This document shows positions 35,972-46,818 of a stretch of DNA of 64,000 nucleotides, one piece after another (the stretch's first letter is position 1; each line of letters starts with the position of its first letter). The translations under genes and the position numbers were made by a program. The stretch is from Roseovarius aestuarii (GTDB lineage: Bacteria; Pseudomonadota; Alphaproteobacteria; Rhodobacterales; Rhodobacteraceae): positions 1 to 64,000 of the forward strand of contig NZ_JAIMIB010000004.1 of NCBI RefSeq assembly GCF_019966515.1, read 5' to 3'. A model generated the notes under the pieces. The model was given only the letters and a program-made list of their open reading frames with translations, ran no database searches and was not told where the DNA came from.

Positions 35972-36244
35972 TCAGATCACCTTGTTCCATTGGATCAGTT
36001 GCACGTCGGCAAACAGGTCCGCATGGGCATAAGGATCATTCTTGGCCCAGGATTCCGCCGTGGCCATATTTGGCACATCAAGCACAACAAGCGAGCCGCA
36101 CATCTGCCCGTCCGCGTCTAGAAGCGGCCCGGCCTGGCTGACAACGCCGGTTTCCTTGAGGTAGGCGACATGCGCGTCCCGGTTGTCAAGGCGCGTCTGC
36201 AGGGCGCCGGGTTTGTCGCGGGCAATCAGGGCAATCAGCATCAT
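35972..36244 (-). CDS. YciI family protein
   Basis: A 90-residue ferredoxin-like-fold YciI protein with the family signature His ([13 protein letters not shown]) and late Asp ([16 protein letters not shown]), which form the putative active site. The precise reaction is unknown for this family. Tandem ATG codons at 36244 and 36241 overlap the gpsA stop, so translation is coupled to gpsA. Confidence 0.9.
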   Translation of the reverse strand: MMLIALIARDKPGALQTRLDNRDAHVAYLKETGVVSQAGPLLDADGQMCGSLVVLDVPNMATAESWAKNDPYAHADLFADVQLIQWNKVI

Positions 36245-37200
36245 TCTTCCTTTAATGGTCGTGACAACAGCATATCCATAGCCTGGGAGACGCGCAATTT
36301 ACCATCGATAAGTGCGACGACGACATCGGTGATTGGCATCTCGATCTGCATTTTTCTGGCCTTCTCGCTTACCGCCTGTGCGGTTGCAGCACCTTCCACG
36401 GTGATCGAGGTATCGAAGCACTTGTTTCGACCCAAACTCATGCCAAAGGCGTAGTTTCTCGACTGTTCAGAGGTGCAGGTCAGCACCAGATCACCAAAGC
36501 CTGACAGGCCCGCAAGCGTCTCCTGCTCGGCGCCCAGGGCCACGGCCATGCGCGACAGTTCCGCAAATCCGCGGGTCATCAGCGCGGCGCGGGCACTTTC
36601 ACCCAGCCCCGCCCCGATCACGACGCCACAGGCCACGGCGACAACATTTTTCAGCGCGCCGCCCAGTTCAGCGCCGGTCGCGTCGGTGGTGCGGTAAATG
36701 CGAAGGTTGGGCGTCGTCAGCGCCGTCTGCAACGACTGAGCCACCACCGCGTCTTTGCATGCCAGCGTCAGCGCGGTGGGCAGTCCGCGCGCGATGTCAT
36801 GGGCAAAGCTGGGGCCGGTCAGAATCGCTGCGGTGGCCGTTGGCACCAGCTCGGCGATAATGCGGGTGGGGCCGTATCCGGTAACACGCTCTACACCTTT
36901 GCAGCAGGCAACCAGATGGCAATGCGCCAGCGCGCGACCGTGTTCGATCAGCAGATCACGCAATTTCTGCGTCGGCACAGAGAGCAGACAGATGCTTCCC
37001 GGTGACATCGGTGGCAGATCAGCGGTGACATTCAGTTGCGCGGGTAGCGACACACCCGGCAGACGGCGGGTGTTTGCGCCCTCGGCCTGCATGCGCTGAA
37101 CCTGCGCCTTGTCGCGCGACCACAGGGTTACCGGGCCATTGCTCGCCAATGAGATGGCCAAAGCGGTGCCAAACGCCCCGGATCCCAGAACCGTGATCAT
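36241..37200 (-). CDS. gpsA: NAD(P)+-dependent glycerol-3-phosphate dehydrogenase
   Basis: A 319-residue GpsA, which reduces dihydroxyacetone phosphate to sn-glycerol-3-phosphate for phospholipid synthesis. The nucleotide-binding [10 protein letters not shown] is at 5-14; [15 protein letters not shown] and the catalytic-domain [30 protein letters not shown] are typical. The start overlaps the tsaD stop by four bases. Confidence 0.96.
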   Translation of the reverse strand: MITVLGSGAFGTALAISLASNGPVTLWSRDKAQVQRMQAEGANTRRLPGVSLPAQLNVTADLPPMSPGSICLLSVPTQKLRDLLIEHGRALAHCHLVACCKGVERVTGYGPTRIIAELVPTATAAILTGPSFAHDIARGLPTALTLACKDAVVAQSLQTALTTPNLRIYRTTDATGAELGGALKNVVAVACGVVIGAGLGESARAALMTRGFAELSRMAVALGAEQETLAGLSGFGDLVLTCTSEQSRNYAFGMSLGRNKCFDTSITVEGAATAQAVSEKARKMQIEMPITDVVVALIDGKLRVSQAMDMLLSRPLKEE

Positions 37201-38294
37201 GCTTTCGCTCCCTTCTTGCCGCTGCCCAACAGCGCCGGGCTGGTTTGGTCAAGCGGCCAGCGCGACCTTGCAGCCAGACCCATATCATCCCGATGGCCTG
37301 CCGCGAACAGTTCGGCCCCGGCATAGGCGATCATGGCCGCATTATCGGTGCAAAGCGATAGAGGCGGTGCAACGAACGAAGTACCAGTCTGGGCACAAAG
37401 AGACTCTAATCCGGCTCGAATGGTCGCATTTGCCGCGACGCCCCCTGCTACGGCGAGTGTTGGGTGTTGCGCGCCCTCATCCGCGTAGATCGCCAATGCG
37501 CGCCGTGTCTTTTCGGTCAGAACGTCGCTGACCGCTGCCTGAAACCCGGTGCACAGATGCGACCGGTCGGCGCGCGACAGTCCACCTTTTTCGGCGACAA
37601 CCTGATCGCGGGCCCGCAGCAATGCGGTCTTCAAACCGGAAAAGGACATATCGCAACCGGCCCGATCCAGCAAAGGTCGGGGGAAGTTGAAAATACCGGG
37701 ATCGCCCTGCGCAGCCTCTTGTTCGACGGCGGGACCGCCCGGTTGTGGCAAGCCCAGCAAACGCGCGGTCTTATCGAACGCCTCGCCCGGGGCGTCGTCA
37801 ATCGTACCACCTAGCCGGGTGAAATCCGTGCAGGAGCGCACGACCAGTAGCTGGCAGTGACCGCCCGAGACCAGCAGCATAAGATAGGGATAATCCACCG
37901 CGTCAGTCAGCCTTGGGGTCAGGGCATGACCGGCCAGATGGTTCACGCCTACAAGCGGCAAACCGGCCCCTGCGGCGATCCCCTTGGCACACATCACCCC
38001 TGACATGACCCCGCCGATCAGACCCGGCCCGGCGGTCACCGCAATCACGTCGAGCTGTGACAGGTCTTTTTCCGCTTCAGAAAGGCTCTGTTTCACGCAA
38101 ATATCGAGTTTTTCGGCATGGGCGCGCGCTGCGATTTCGGGCACAACGCCGCCATAGTTGCTGTGCAACATGTCCTGCCCGTGCACGACCGAGGATAATA
38201 TCCGCGCGGGCTGTCCCGGCTCGACCTGCACAATCGCCGCCGCAGTATCGTCGCAGCTGCTTTCCAAGCCTAGAATTGTCAGCGCCTTCGCCAT
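37197..38294 (-). CDS. tsaD: tRNA N6-adenosine threonylcarbamoyltransferase TsaD
   Basis: A 365-residue TsaD (Gcp/Kae1), the catalytic subunit that transfers threonylcarbamoyl to A37 of tRNA. Seen: [16 protein letters not shown] at the start, [26 protein letters not shown] (metal-binding His), [13 protein letters not shown], and [14 protein letters not shown] chose ATG 38294; the longer frame enters the divergent hemD region. First gene of the tsaD-gpsA-yciI-EVE operon and divergent from hemD. Confidence 0.97.
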   Translation of the reverse strand: MAKALTILGLESSCDDTAAAIVQVEPGQPARILSSVVHGQDMLHSNYGGVVPEIAARAHAEKLDICVKQSLSEAEKDLSQLDVIAVTAGPGLIGGVMSGVMCAKGIAAGAGLPLVGVNHLAGHALTPRLTDAVDYPYLMLLVSGGHCQLLVVRSCTDFTRLGGTIDDAPGEAFDKTARLLGLPQPGGPAVEQEAAQGDPGIFNFPRPLLDRAGCDMSFSGLKTALLRARDQVVAEKGGLSRADRSHLCTGFQAAVSDVLTEKTRRALAIYADEGAQHPTLAVAGGVAANATIRAGLESLCAQTGTSFVAPPLSLCTDNAAMIAYAGAELFAAGHRDDMGLAARSRWPLDQTSPALLGSGKKGAKA

Positions 38295-38366
38295 ATGGCC
38301 GCCCGTTGCGTGTTGCCTCTGTGGCAGGTAACACCGGAGCAAGGTGTAAACAACTGCAGAGCCGCG

Positions 38367-39098
38367 ATGTCACCAACAATCCTGATAACCCGGCCCGGCC
38401 CGTTTGATGCGGAATTCGCGGATAAACTTCGGTCGCGGCTGGGATGTGGCCCTCGGGTCGTTCTCTCGCCTCTGATCAGGATCGAGAAAGTTGGACAGTT
38501 GCCCGATCTTGCGGCCGTGAAAACGCTTATATTCACCTCGCGCAACGGCGTTGCCGCCTTCGCCGCAAAGACCGACCGCCGGGATATCCCGTGTTACTGC
38601 GTGGGCGACGCAACCGCGCAGGCGGCTAGGGACGAGGGGATGACCACCACATCGTGCGATGGCACCTCAGATGATCTGGTGACTCTGATACTGGCCGAGG
38701 AAGATCTCGGCCCCTGTCTGCATGTCAGAGGCAAACACGCGGCCGGCAATGTGGCAGAACGCCTGCGCGCCGGGGGGATCACAACAGATGAGACCGTTCT
38801 TTACCAACAGATGTCACAGCCCCTCAGTGACGAGGCGCTGGCACTGTTGGCAGGCAGCGAGCCCGTGATCCTGCCATTGTTCTCGCCCCGGACGGCGCAA
38901 CTTTTGTTCGCATCGTGCGAAATTTCCGCCCCTTACGACGTTGTTGCCATAAGCGAAAATGTCGCCGCCGAGCTGCCTGATGGTGATCCTCGCACGGTTC
39001 AGATCGCTGAAAAACCCACGGTTTCCGCCATGCTCGATGCGGTCGAAAGACGAGTGGCGGCGGCGAACGCGCTTGAGAGAGGAAATTTGGCGCAGTAA
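38367..39098 (+). CDS. hemD: Uroporphyrinogen-III synthase
   Basis: A 243-residue HemD, which cyclises hydroxymethylbilane to uroporphyrinogen III, the common precursor for the heme genes beside it and the cobalamin operon later in this window. Features are the N-terminal [45 protein letters not shown] and [12 protein letters not shown]. The sequence is poorly conserved across the family, but the position before mic60-hemY confirms it. I chose ATG 38367 rather than 38295, which would abut tsaD. Confidence 0.92.
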   Translation: MSPTILITRPGPFDAEFADKLRSRLGCGPRVVLSPLIRIEKVGQLPDLAAVKTLIFTSRNGVAAFAAKTDRRDIPCYCVGDATAQAARDEGMTTTSCDGTSDDLVTLILAEEDLGPCLHVRGKHAAGNVAERLRAGGITTDETVLYQQMSQPLSDEALALLAGSEPVILPLFSPRTAQLLFASCEISAPYDVVAISENVAAELPDGDPRTVQIAEKPTVSAMLDAVERRVAAANALERGNLAQ

Positions 39099-39148
39099 GG
39101 TCGTCGGGTGCGCTTTGATAAGTAAGATTCGAAAAAGGGTGGTGGACG

Positions 39149-40438
39149 TTGGCCAGAAAGAAGAAATCTTCGAAGGATACGGAAACCGACATTGATCAGA
39201 AATCGGCAGATAGCGATGAGAGTGTCGCGACTGACCTGACCGACGCTGAAACCGACACAGCGACATCTAAAGAGACCGTGGAAGAAGAGGCTGTGGAAGC
39301 GTCAGCCGAAGAGCTTTCTGAAACCACAGAGACATCGGAGACGGAGAGCCCGTCAGACGATCCCGCCGCACCCGATGTCACGGAACAAAGCGATGCAGAG
39401 ACCGCCAGCGACACGCTGGCCATTGACGAAGAGACGGTCGAAGCTGAGACTGTTGACCAGACAGATGTTCCCGACCACCCGCCCATCGCACCGCCCGAAC
39501 CGGTCATCATCCGAAAAGGTGGTTTTGTGCCGATGGTTCTGGGCGGTATCGTTGCGGCGGTGATCGGGTTCGGCGCCTCACAGCTATTGATGCCGCAATC
39601 CGGTGTGGACGCGGTAGTGCTGACCGAGTTTGAGCGCAAGCTGGCGACACAAGCTACCACGATAACAGAGCTTACCGAACGCATCGAAGTGGCTGAAACT
39701 GCTGGTAGTGGTGGTGATCTGGGCGATATCGAATCCACCCTGTCAGACAATCTGGCGGCAATCTCCGGGTTGGCCGATCGGCTGTTCGCTGTCGAATCGC
39801 AGCTAACGGATATCGCAAGCCAACCGGTGGACGATGGCGATCAGGGGGCCGCGCTGGTAGCTTACGAGCGGCAGTTGAAAGAATTGCAGGCCGCCGTTAG
39901 CGCGATGTCGGACAATGCCCAGCAGATGGAAGAAAACGCACAGGTCGCGGCAAAGGCAACCTTGCAGCGGGCCGCCCTAACCCGGATTCAGACGGCACTT
40001 GATGCAGGCGTCGGGTTTGAAACGGCCCTGGCCGATCTGGAAAACCTTGGCGCTGATATTCCGTCACCGCTGAAACAGTCAGCGGCGAGTGGCGTTGCTT
40101 CGCTAAGCGATCTTCAGGCAGGGTTTCCCGATGCCGCACGATCTGCGCTCGCGGTGTCGCGTGCCGAAACGGAAGTCGAGGATCAGGGCGGTCTGACCTC
40201 ATTTCTGCGTTCGCAGCTTGGGGCCCGATCCTTGCAGCCGCGCGAGGGAAATGACCCGGACGCGATACTTTCGCGCGCCGAGGCTGCGGCCCGGCAAGGT
40301 CGCTTGAATGACGCGCTGGCTGAGATTGAACTCTTACCCGAAGCAGGCCGCGCCGAACTGTCCGACTGGTCGGGCCAGGCGGCTCGGCGGCTGGATGCTG
40401 TTGCCGCCGCACAAGAGCTGGGTGAGAAGCTGAACTGA
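39149..40438 (+). CDS. Alphaproteobacterial Mic60 (mitofilin-like) inner-membrane protein
   Basis: A 429-residue protein starting with TTG (MARKKKSSKDT). A long acidic low-complexity region fills residues 8-105; one membrane span follows at about 127-147; then a coiled coil (about 155-280) and a C-terminal mitofilin-like domain (about 290-429, SALAVSRAETEVEDQGGLTSFLRSQLGARSLQPR). This is the bacterial relative of mitochondrial Mic60, which shapes inner-membrane invaginations. Its place between hemD and hemY is the characteristic alphaproteobacterial context. The acidic stretch has Ser/Thr/Glu-rich composition unlike its neighbours. Confidence 0.85.
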   Translation: MARKKKSSKDTETDIDQKSADSDESVATDLTDAETDTATSKETVEEEAVEASAEELSETTETSETESPSDDPAAPDVTEQSDAETASDTLAIDEETVEAETVDQTDVPDHPPIAPPEPVIIRKGGFVPMVLGGIVAAVIGFGASQLLMPQSGVDAVVLTEFERKLATQATTITELTERIEVAETAGSGGDLGDIESTLSDNLAAISGLADRLFAVESQLTDIASQPVDDGDQGAALVAYERQLKELQAAVSAMSDNAQQMEENAQVAAKATLQRAALTRIQTALDAGVGFETALADLENLGADIPSPLKQSAASGVASLSDLQAGFPDAARSALAVSRAETEVEDQGGLTSFLRSQLGARSLQPREGNDPDAILSRAEAAARQGRLNDALAEIELLPEAGRAELSDWSGQAARRLDAVAAAQELGEKLN

Positions 40439-40457
40439 TACCGAAAGGGCAAGCGTA

Positions 40458-41942
40458 ATGCTGTGGTCAATTACTAAGATTGTTGTTTTCATCGCCCTTG
40501 TCGCGGCCGCCGCCATTGGCGCCGGGTATCTGATGGAACTGGACGGCGGCGTGCGGATTGTCATGGCCGGGCAAGAGCTTAACCTGACGCCGTTCAAGGC
40601 GGTGGTGGCGCTTTTGGTGCTGGTGGTCGCGATCTGGGTGTTCCTCAAGCTTTTGTCGCTGTTGATCGCCGTGCTTAAATTTATCAATGGCGATGAAACC
40701 GCGATCTCGCGCTATTTTGACCGCAGCCGCCAGCAAAAAGGGTATCAGGCACTGTCCGAAGGGATGATGGCACTGGCCTCGGGCGAAGGCGAGTTGGCAA
40801 TGGCCAAGGCAAGCCGCGCCGAACGGTATCTGCGCAAACCTGAACTGACCAATCTGATCACCGCGCAGGCCGCAGAAATGTCGGGCAACCGGGGCAAGGC
40901 GGAAGAGGTCTACAAGCGTCTGTTGAAGAATGAAAAGACCCGGTTTGTCGGCGTGCGCGGCATCCTGAAGCAGAAACTGGCTGAAGGTGACACCGATACG
41001 GCGCTCAAACTGGCGGAAACCGCCTTTGCGCTCAAACCCAAGCATTCCGAAATTCAGGATACGCTGCTGAAATTGCAGGCCCAGAACGAAGACTGGAAGG
41101 GCGCGCGCCAGACGCTGAATGCCAAGCTGAAACACGGTACGTTACCACGTGATGTGCACAAGCGCCGAGACGCCGTTCTGGCCTTGTCCGAGGCGCGCGA
41201 TATCCTGGATGAGGGCAAGGATATCGAAGCCCGCGAAGCCGCGATCGAGGCTAACCGCCTGTCGCCCGACCTTGTGCCTGCAGCGGTACTGGCCGCGCGA
41301 GGGTATATCAAAAAAGGCTCTAATCGCTACGCAGCGCGTGTTGTGAAAAAGGCCTGGGATGCCCGGCCCCATCCTGATCTTGCCGCCGTTTTTGCCGAGA
41401 TCGAGCCTGACGAGACACCTGAGGCCCGGCTGAAGCGCTTTGCCAAACTGCTCAAGGTGCATCCTGAGAACCGTGAGACAAAATTGCTTGAGGCGGAGCT
41501 GCATATTGCTGCCGAAAATTTCCCGGCGGCGCGGCGTGCCCTTGGCGATCTGGCCGAGGCCGACCCGGATGCCCGCGCCCTGACAATCATGGCGGCGGTC
41601 GAACGGGGCGAAGGCGCGTCGGACGCGGTGGTCAAAGGTTGGCTGGCGCGTGCCCTTTCGGCGCCGCGTGGTCCGCAATGGGTCTGCGACAACTGTCACA
41701 ACATTCATGCCGAATGGGTGCCCGCCTGTGAAAACTGCCAGTCGTTCGATACGCTCAGCTGGACGACCCCGCCCGCCGCGTCGGTCAGCAGCTCGACCGG
41801 GGTCGAGATGTTGCCATTGATTGTCGGCGCCATCGAAGACCAGTCGGGCGGCGATGGGGTGCCTGTCGAGGATCCGTCAGGTGAAGACATTCCGGATGCC
41901 GAAATCGTCGATGATACCGAAGCGGAAGCCGCCAGCAGGTAG
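40458..41942 (+). CDS. HemY-type heme biosynthesis-associated TPR protein
   Basis: A 494-residue HemY N-terminal domain protein: two membrane spans (about 5-25 and 42-66), then TPR-like helical repeats (about 100-400). Near the C-terminus is a four-Cys zinc-ribbon-like motif, CDNCHNIHAEWVPACENC (about 412-429). It follows mic60 by 19 bases. HemY-type TPR proteins are linked to late heme synthesis but their biochemical role is unsettled; this is not the protoporphyrinogen oxidase also called HemY in Bacillus. It ends eight bases from the convergent dnaE2 gene. Confidence 0.9.
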   Translation: MLWSITKIVVFIALVAAAAIGAGYLMELDGGVRIVMAGQELNLTPFKAVVALLVLVVAIWVFLKLLSLLIAVLKFINGDETAISRYFDRSRQQKGYQALSEGMMALASGEGELAMAKASRAERYLRKPELTNLITAQAAEMSGNRGKAEEVYKRLLKNEKTRFVGVRGILKQKLAEGDTDTALKLAETAFALKPKHSEIQDTLLKLQAQNEDWKGARQTLNAKLKHGTLPRDVHKRRDAVLALSEARDILDEGKDIEAREAAIEANRLSPDLVPAAVLAARGYIKKGSNRYAARVVKKAWDARPHPDLAAVFAEIEPDETPEARLKRFAKLLKVHPENRETKLLEAELHIAAENFPAARRALGDLAEADPDARALTIMAAVERGEGASDAVVKGWLARALSAPRGPQWVCDNCHNIHAEWVPACENCQSFDTLSWTTPPAASVSSSTGVEMLPLIVGAIEDQSGGDGVPVEDPSGEDIPDAEIVDDTEAEAASR

Positions 41943-41950
41943 CCTGCCGA

Positions 41951-44900
41951 TCAGTGAAAATCCCGACTGGGGAACAGTTTTTTGGCCTGCTCGCGTGGAT
42001 GGCGCGCTGTTGTTTTGACAGGTGTGCGTCGTGGCGCATCATCCGCCTGTGGCTGGGTAATGCCGATGGCGCCCTCCATCGGATGTCCCAGTTCGGTCAG
42101 ATGATGCGACATGTCCTGAATATCCTGCGCGATCAGATGCACCACGATCCCTTCGCGCTGTAAATACCCGGTCACGCGCAGCAGGCGTGCGCCCATGACC
42201 TCACGTCGAAACCGTTCATAGATCTTGGGCCAGACCACCACGTTCGAAACGCCGGTTTCATCCTCCAGCGTCAGGAAAATCACGCCCGAGGCCGTACCGG
42301 GCCGCTGGCGGGTGATCACAAGGCCGCAGACGCCGGTTCTTTGCAAGGGCGCGGTGATCAGCTCGGCATGGGGCGTCAGGCCGGGCAGGGAGGGGCGCAG
42401 CAACTCCATCGGATGGGCGCGCATCGACAGCCGCATCGCGACGTAATCCTCAACCACTTCCTCGCCCAGATGCATGGTGGGCAACTGCACTTCCGGTTCA
42501 CGAATGCCTTCGCCCTCGATCTGGTCGCTGAAAAGCGGCAGCGGCATCTGCCCGCGAATGGCCTTGACCTGCCACAAGGCGTTGCGCCGGGTCAGACCCA
42601 TATCGGTAAAGGCGTCGGCTTCGGCGAGGCGTTCTAACACCGCCGGTCCGACACCGGCGCGCAACCACAGGCTTTCGGCGTCACGATAGCCATTACCGCG
42701 CGCGGCGGTGATCCATCCGGCATCCTCCTCCTTAAACCCCTTGATCTGACGAAACCCCAGGCGCAGGGCCAGCGCCCCGTCGGCCCGGCGTTCAAGCGTA
42801 TTGTCCCAATCACTGTTATTGACACAAATGGGCCGGACCTCGACCTGATGTTCACGGGCATCGCGGACGATTTGTGCCGGGGCATAAAACCCCATCGGCT
42901 GCGAATTCAGCAGGGCGCAGGCGAAAACGGCCGGGTGATGGCATTTCAGCCAGGCCGAGATATAGGCCAGCATGGCAAACGCCGCCGCGTGGCTTTCGGG
43001 GAAACCGTAATCGGCAAACCCCTCGATCTGGGAAAAGCAGCTATCGGCAAATGCCGGATCGTACCCGTTTTCAAGCATGCCGTTGATAAAGCGTTCACGA
43101 AATCCACCGATGGTCCCCATGCGCCGGAACGAGGCGAGCGACCGGCGCAGATGGTCCGCTTCTTCCGCGGTGAACCCCGCCGCCACCACGGCGATTTGCA
43201 TGGCTTGTTCCTGAAACAGGGGCACGCCCAGGGTTTTGCTTAAAACCTCTTTCAGCGCTTTCGAGGGGTACGAGACTTGCTCAAGCCCCTGCCGTCGTTT
43301 GATATAGGGTTGCACCATGCCGCCCTGGATCGGACCGGGCCGTACGATGGCAACTTCGATCACCAGATCATAAAACGTTTTCGGCTTCATCCGGGGCAGG
43401 AAATTCATCTGCGCCCGGCTTTCCACCTGAAAGACGCCAATCGCATCGGCGTTGCGGAGCATCTTATAGGTTGGCCTGTCTTCCTGTTCGACCGTGGCAA
43501 TGCTGAGTGTTTTACCTTCGTGTTGCCGCATCAGATCGAAAGCTTTCCGAATACAGCTCAGCATGCCCAGCCCCAGCACATCGACCTTGAGAATGTTCAG
43601 CGCGTCGATATCGTCCTTATCCCATTCGATGACGGTGCGATCTTCCATCGCGGCGTTTTCAATCGGGCAGAGCTCGTCCAGCCGTCCCTTTGTGATGACG
43701 AATCCGCCTACATGCTGGGAAAGATGCCGGGGAAAGCCGATGATTTCGCCGATCAGGCGGATGGTCTGAGCCAGCCGCCGGTCTGTCGGATCAAGGCCCA
43801 ACTCGCGAATGCGCTCAGGGTCCGCGCCGCCGTTCGACATGCCCCAGATCTGGCCCGACAGGCTGGCGGTGACGTCCTGAGACAGGCCCATCACCTTGCC
43901 CACTTCGCGAATCGCGGCGCGGGACCGGAAATGAATGACGGTGGCGCAGAGGCCGGCACGGTGTCGTTTATATTTCTTATAGATATGCTGGATGACCTCC
44001 TCACGCCGCTCGTGCTCGAAATCCACGTCGATATCCGGCGGCTCGCCCCGATATTTTGACACGAAACGTTCAAAAACCATGGTGATCTGTTCAGGGGTCA
44101 CATCGGTGACGCCCAGCGCATAACACAGGATCGAATTGGCCGCCGACCCGCGGCCCTGGCACAGAATGCCCTTGCTGCGGGCAAATTGCATGATGTCATG
44201 GACGGTCAGAAAATAGGCGGCATAGCCCATATGCTCGACCAGCGCGAGTTCCTTGGCAGCCATTTCCCTGTAGCGCTTGGGCACGCCGCCGGGGCAGCGT
44301 TGTTGCAACCCCTCATGCGCCAGTCGGGACAACCTTGCCTGCGGCGCTTCACCATCGGCAATCTCGTCGGGGTATTCATACGACAATTCGCTCAGACAGA
44401 AACTGCAGCGCGCGGCAATATCCAGTGTTCGCCGGATCGCCGCCGGATGATCGCGGAACATGCGTTTCATGTCCGCCGTTCCCTTCAACCGACGCTCCGC
44501 ATTCGGAAGCGCCCGGGTGCCGATCTGGTCAATGGTGATGCGTTCACGCATACAGGTCAGCACATCGGCTAGCTGGCGGCGGCTGCCCCGATGCATCAGC
44601 ACATCGCCCACGGCCACCATCGGCGCGGCGGTTTTCTGGGCAAGGATTGCGCAGGCCCTCAGCCGGATCTGATCGCTGCCGTCATACTGCGGGGCCGCGC
44701 CCAGATAGACATGACCGGGAAAACGCCGCGCCATCTTGCTGATATGCGCGACGACCGGACGCGCATTCAGTTTGGCTGGCGGCAGGGCAATCAGAATCAT
44801 CCCCTCGCACCCCGACACAAGGTCACACAAATCCAGATGACACTGGCCTTTCTCAGCCCGGGTTTTGCCCAGCGTCAGAAGTCGTGTCAGCCTTGCATAG

Positions 44901-45340
44901 GCGGTGCGGTTTTTAGGCAAGGCCAGCCAGTCGACCGGGCTGTCACGCAACACCAACCGGCAACCGATGATCAGTTGCGGCAATCGTGGAGTTTCCGGGC
45001 GTGCGATCGGGGCGGGGTGACCGATTTCCTGCCGCGAACAGCTGTCCGTCCGGTGTTGCGACCGGATTTTAATCGCCTCCTCCGCCTCGCGCCGCAATTC
45101 TTTCAACGCCGAATAGGCCCGCACGACCCCGGCAAGCGAGTTGCGGTCGGTGATCGCGATGGCTTTCATCCCAAGCTCTGCGGCCCGGGTGATCAACTCT
45201 TCCGGATGCGATGCGCCGGTGAGAAAGGTGAAGTTCGAGGTGACACAAAGCTCGGCATATCCACCCTCAGACTCTCGGATATGACGCAGGTCGTATTCAA
45301 AGGCATCGACCGGGCGATAGTCGCGATTGATTTCGATCAT
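41951..45340 (-). CDS. dnaE2: Error-prone DNA polymerase DnaE2
   Basis: A 1129-residue C-family DNA polymerase of the DnaE2 (ImuC) type, which carries out translesion synthesis with ImuB and ImuA. It has the N-terminal PHP domain (YAELCVTSNFTFLTGASHPEEL, AIAITDRNSLAGVVRAY), the polymerase palm (CQGRGSAANSILCYALGVTDVTP and PPDIDVDFEHERREEVIQHIYKKY, containing the catalytic Asp pair) and a C-terminal OB-fold region. ATG 45340 overlaps the imuB stop in an ATGA junction. It should be SOS-controlled through the LexA box before imuB. Confidence 0.96.
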   Translation of the reverse strand: MIEINRDYRPVDAFEYDLRHIRESEGGYAELCVTSNFTFLTGASHPEELITRAAELGMKAIAITDRNSLAGVVRAYSALKELRREAEEAIKIRSQHRTDSCSRQEIGHPAPIARPETPRLPQLIIGCRLVLRDSPVDWLALPKNRTAYARLTRLLTLGKTRAEKGQCHLDLCDLVSGCEGMILIALPPAKLNARPVVAHISKMARRFPGHVYLGAAPQYDGSDQIRLRACAILAQKTAAPMVAVGDVLMHRGSRRQLADVLTCMRERITIDQIGTRALPNAERRLKGTADMKRMFRDHPAAIRRTLDIAARCSFCLSELSYEYPDEIADGEAPQARLSRLAHEGLQQRCPGGVPKRYREMAAKELALVEHMGYAAYFLTVHDIMQFARSKGILCQGRGSAANSILCYALGVTDVTPEQITMVFERFVSKYRGEPPDIDVDFEHERREEVIQHIYKKYKRHRAGLCATVIHFRSRAAIREVGKVMGLSQDVTASLSGQIWGMSNGGADPERIRELGLDPTDRRLAQTIRLIGEIIGFPRHLSQHVGGFVITKGRLDELCPIENAAMEDRTVIEWDKDDIDALNILKVDVLGLGMLSCIRKAFDLMRQHEGKTLSIATVEQEDRPTYKMLRNADAIGVFQVESRAQMNFLPRMKPKTFYDLVIEVAIVRPGPIQGGMVQPYIKRRQGLEQVSYPSKALKEVLSKTLGVPLFQEQAMQIAVVAAGFTAEEADHLRRSLASFRRMGTIGGFRERFINGMLENGYDPAFADSCFSQIEGFADYGFPESHAAAFAMLAYISAWLKCHHPAVFACALLNSQPMGFYAPAQIVRDAREHQVEVRPICVNNSDWDNTLERRADGALALRLGFRQIKGFKEEDAGWITAARGNGYRDAESLWLRAGVGPAVLERLAEADAFTDMGLTRRNALWQVKAIRGQMPLPLFSDQIEGEGIREPEVQLPTMHLGEEVVEDYVAMRLSMRAHPMELLRPSLPGLTPHAELITAPLQRTGVCGLVITRQRPGTASGVIFLTLEDETGVSNVVVWPKIYERFRREVMGARLLRVTGYLQREGIVVHLIAQDIQDMSHHLTELGHPMEGAIGITQPQADDAPRRTPVKTTARHPREQAKKLFPSRDFH

Positions 45341-46818
45341 GCGAATTCCCCCTGCACGAACCAGCCGGGGTTTTGCGGCGTATAATAAAGCCAAAGCCGC
45401 CGGCCCTGCCGTGTGTTCACCTTCCAGTAATCACGCAGGCCAGAGCGCCAGCTTTCATCCACAAGCCACCATTCAGGCGCGATACGCTCCGGCCCGGTTA
45501 CACGTGCAGCAGTCAGTGACATTCGGCGCCAGCGGAAGTGTTGCGGCGGACGGGGACCCATGCCCGCTATAGGTTCCGGCGGAAACAGGCGGAGAGGCCG
45601 GGGCCGTGTAACCGGCCATGACGATCCAGCAGGGTCGGAATAGGCCGCAGGTGCGATGATATAGCTACGCTCGGGAATATGGCTGTCGGCGGGCAGAAAG
45701 CGGATGATGTTGTCCAGCCCGATCCGGTTGCCCAGCCGGGTGATCATGTCATCCAGCTTGTCCTGTGATTTCGCTCCGGCATGGCTGATCTGCGTGGCGG
45801 GGAGGGCCTCTATCTGAACCGCTTCCAGCCGCAGCTGATCAATGCCGAAACCCGCATCCACCTTGTTTACGCCGCGCTCGAACAGGGGCAGTATGCGGGC
45901 CGGACTGCGCAGCGGGCGGGCCAGCCGCAATTCGACCTGCTGATTGGCCTGATCCACCCGCCGCAAGGTCAGACAGATGACTCGCGCGCCCATCTCGTGA
46001 TGTTTGAGCTTTGTACAAAGCTGCTCCAGCAACCGCGCGGTTCCAGCCATCACATCGGTGGCCAGTCCGATCGGGTCGGGCAGTGTCATCCGGGCACTGT
46101 AGCGGGGTGGATCACGCAGGGGCGAAATCTCTTCAGGCTGTGCGCCAAGTGCCTGATCCAACCGCAGCAAAACCTCTCGTCCGAAACGACGGGGGATCGT
46201 GGCGCGAGGCAATTCGGCAAGATCGGCAATCCGACGCAGACCAAGACGCTGAAGCGTGATGCAGGTTTTTTCGGGTAGGCGCAGGGCCGCCACGGGCAGA
46301 TTGGCAATCCTGTCCTGCGCCTCTCCGGCTCCGGCAATCCCCTCGTCGAAATGCGCCAGCGCCCAGGCCGCCCCCCGTGTATCGGCCAGCCCTAGCCGTA
46401 CTGTCAGCCCGGCGCGCCCCAGCCTCAGACGCATGTCGTCGATCATCGCCGCCTCGCCGCCCCAGAGATGGGTTGAGCCGGTGACATCCAGCACCAGACC
46501 ATCCGCCCCTTCAAGGCCCACCCAGGGGCAATAGCGGCCAGCCCAGCGGGCCAGCATCTGCTGAAAGCGTTCATCCGCCGGTAAATCCGCCGGGACGCTT
46601 TTCAGATCGGGACAAAAGGCGCGCGCATCGGAATAGGACATGCCGCGATAAAGCCCCTGTTCTTCGGCTGCCATGTTCAGACAATAAAGCCGGTTGGCAT
46701 TATTCTGCTTCAACGTCAGGGCAAAAGGCGCATCAGCGGGTCGTGCCCGCAGAACCCGGTCGCTGGCGAGCCGGGGAAACCATAATGACACGACGCGACG
46801 CTGCATCCCATCGAACAT
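45337..46818 (-). CDS. imuB: ImuB, Y-family polymerase-like protein
   Basis: A 493-residue Y-family polymerase homologue of the SOS mutasome. The N-terminus (RRVVSLWFPRLASDRVLR) and palm/thumb order fit ImuB, which lacks polymerase activity in studied systems and serves as the beta-clamp-binding hub linking ImuA and DnaE2. GGAG lies six bases before ATG 46818, favouring that start over 46806. Its 5' end overlaps imuA by 86 bases. A perfect LexA box lies 15 bases upstream of the start codon. Confidence 0.93.
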   Translation of the reverse strand: MFDGMQRRVVSLWFPRLASDRVLRARPADAPFALTLKQNNANRLYCLNMAAEEQGLYRGMSYSDARAFCPDLKSVPADLPADERFQQMLARWAGRYCPWVGLEGADGLVLDVTGSTHLWGGEAAMIDDMRLRLGRAGLTVRLGLADTRGAAWALAHFDEGIAGAGEAQDRIANLPVAALRLPEKTCITLQRLGLRRIADLAELPRATIPRRFGREVLLRLDQALGAQPEEISPLRDPPRYSARMTLPDPIGLATDVMAGTARLLEQLCTKLKHHEMGARVICLTLRRVDQANQQVELRLARPLRSPARILPLFERGVNKVDAGFGIDQLRLEAVQIEALPATQISHAGAKSQDKLDDMITRLGNRIGLDNIIRFLPADSHIPERSYIIAPAAYSDPAGSSWPVTRPRPLRLFPPEPIAGMGPRPPQHFRWRRMSLTAARVTGPERIAPEWWLVDESWRSGLRDYWKVNTRQGRRLWLYYTPQNPGWFVQGEFA

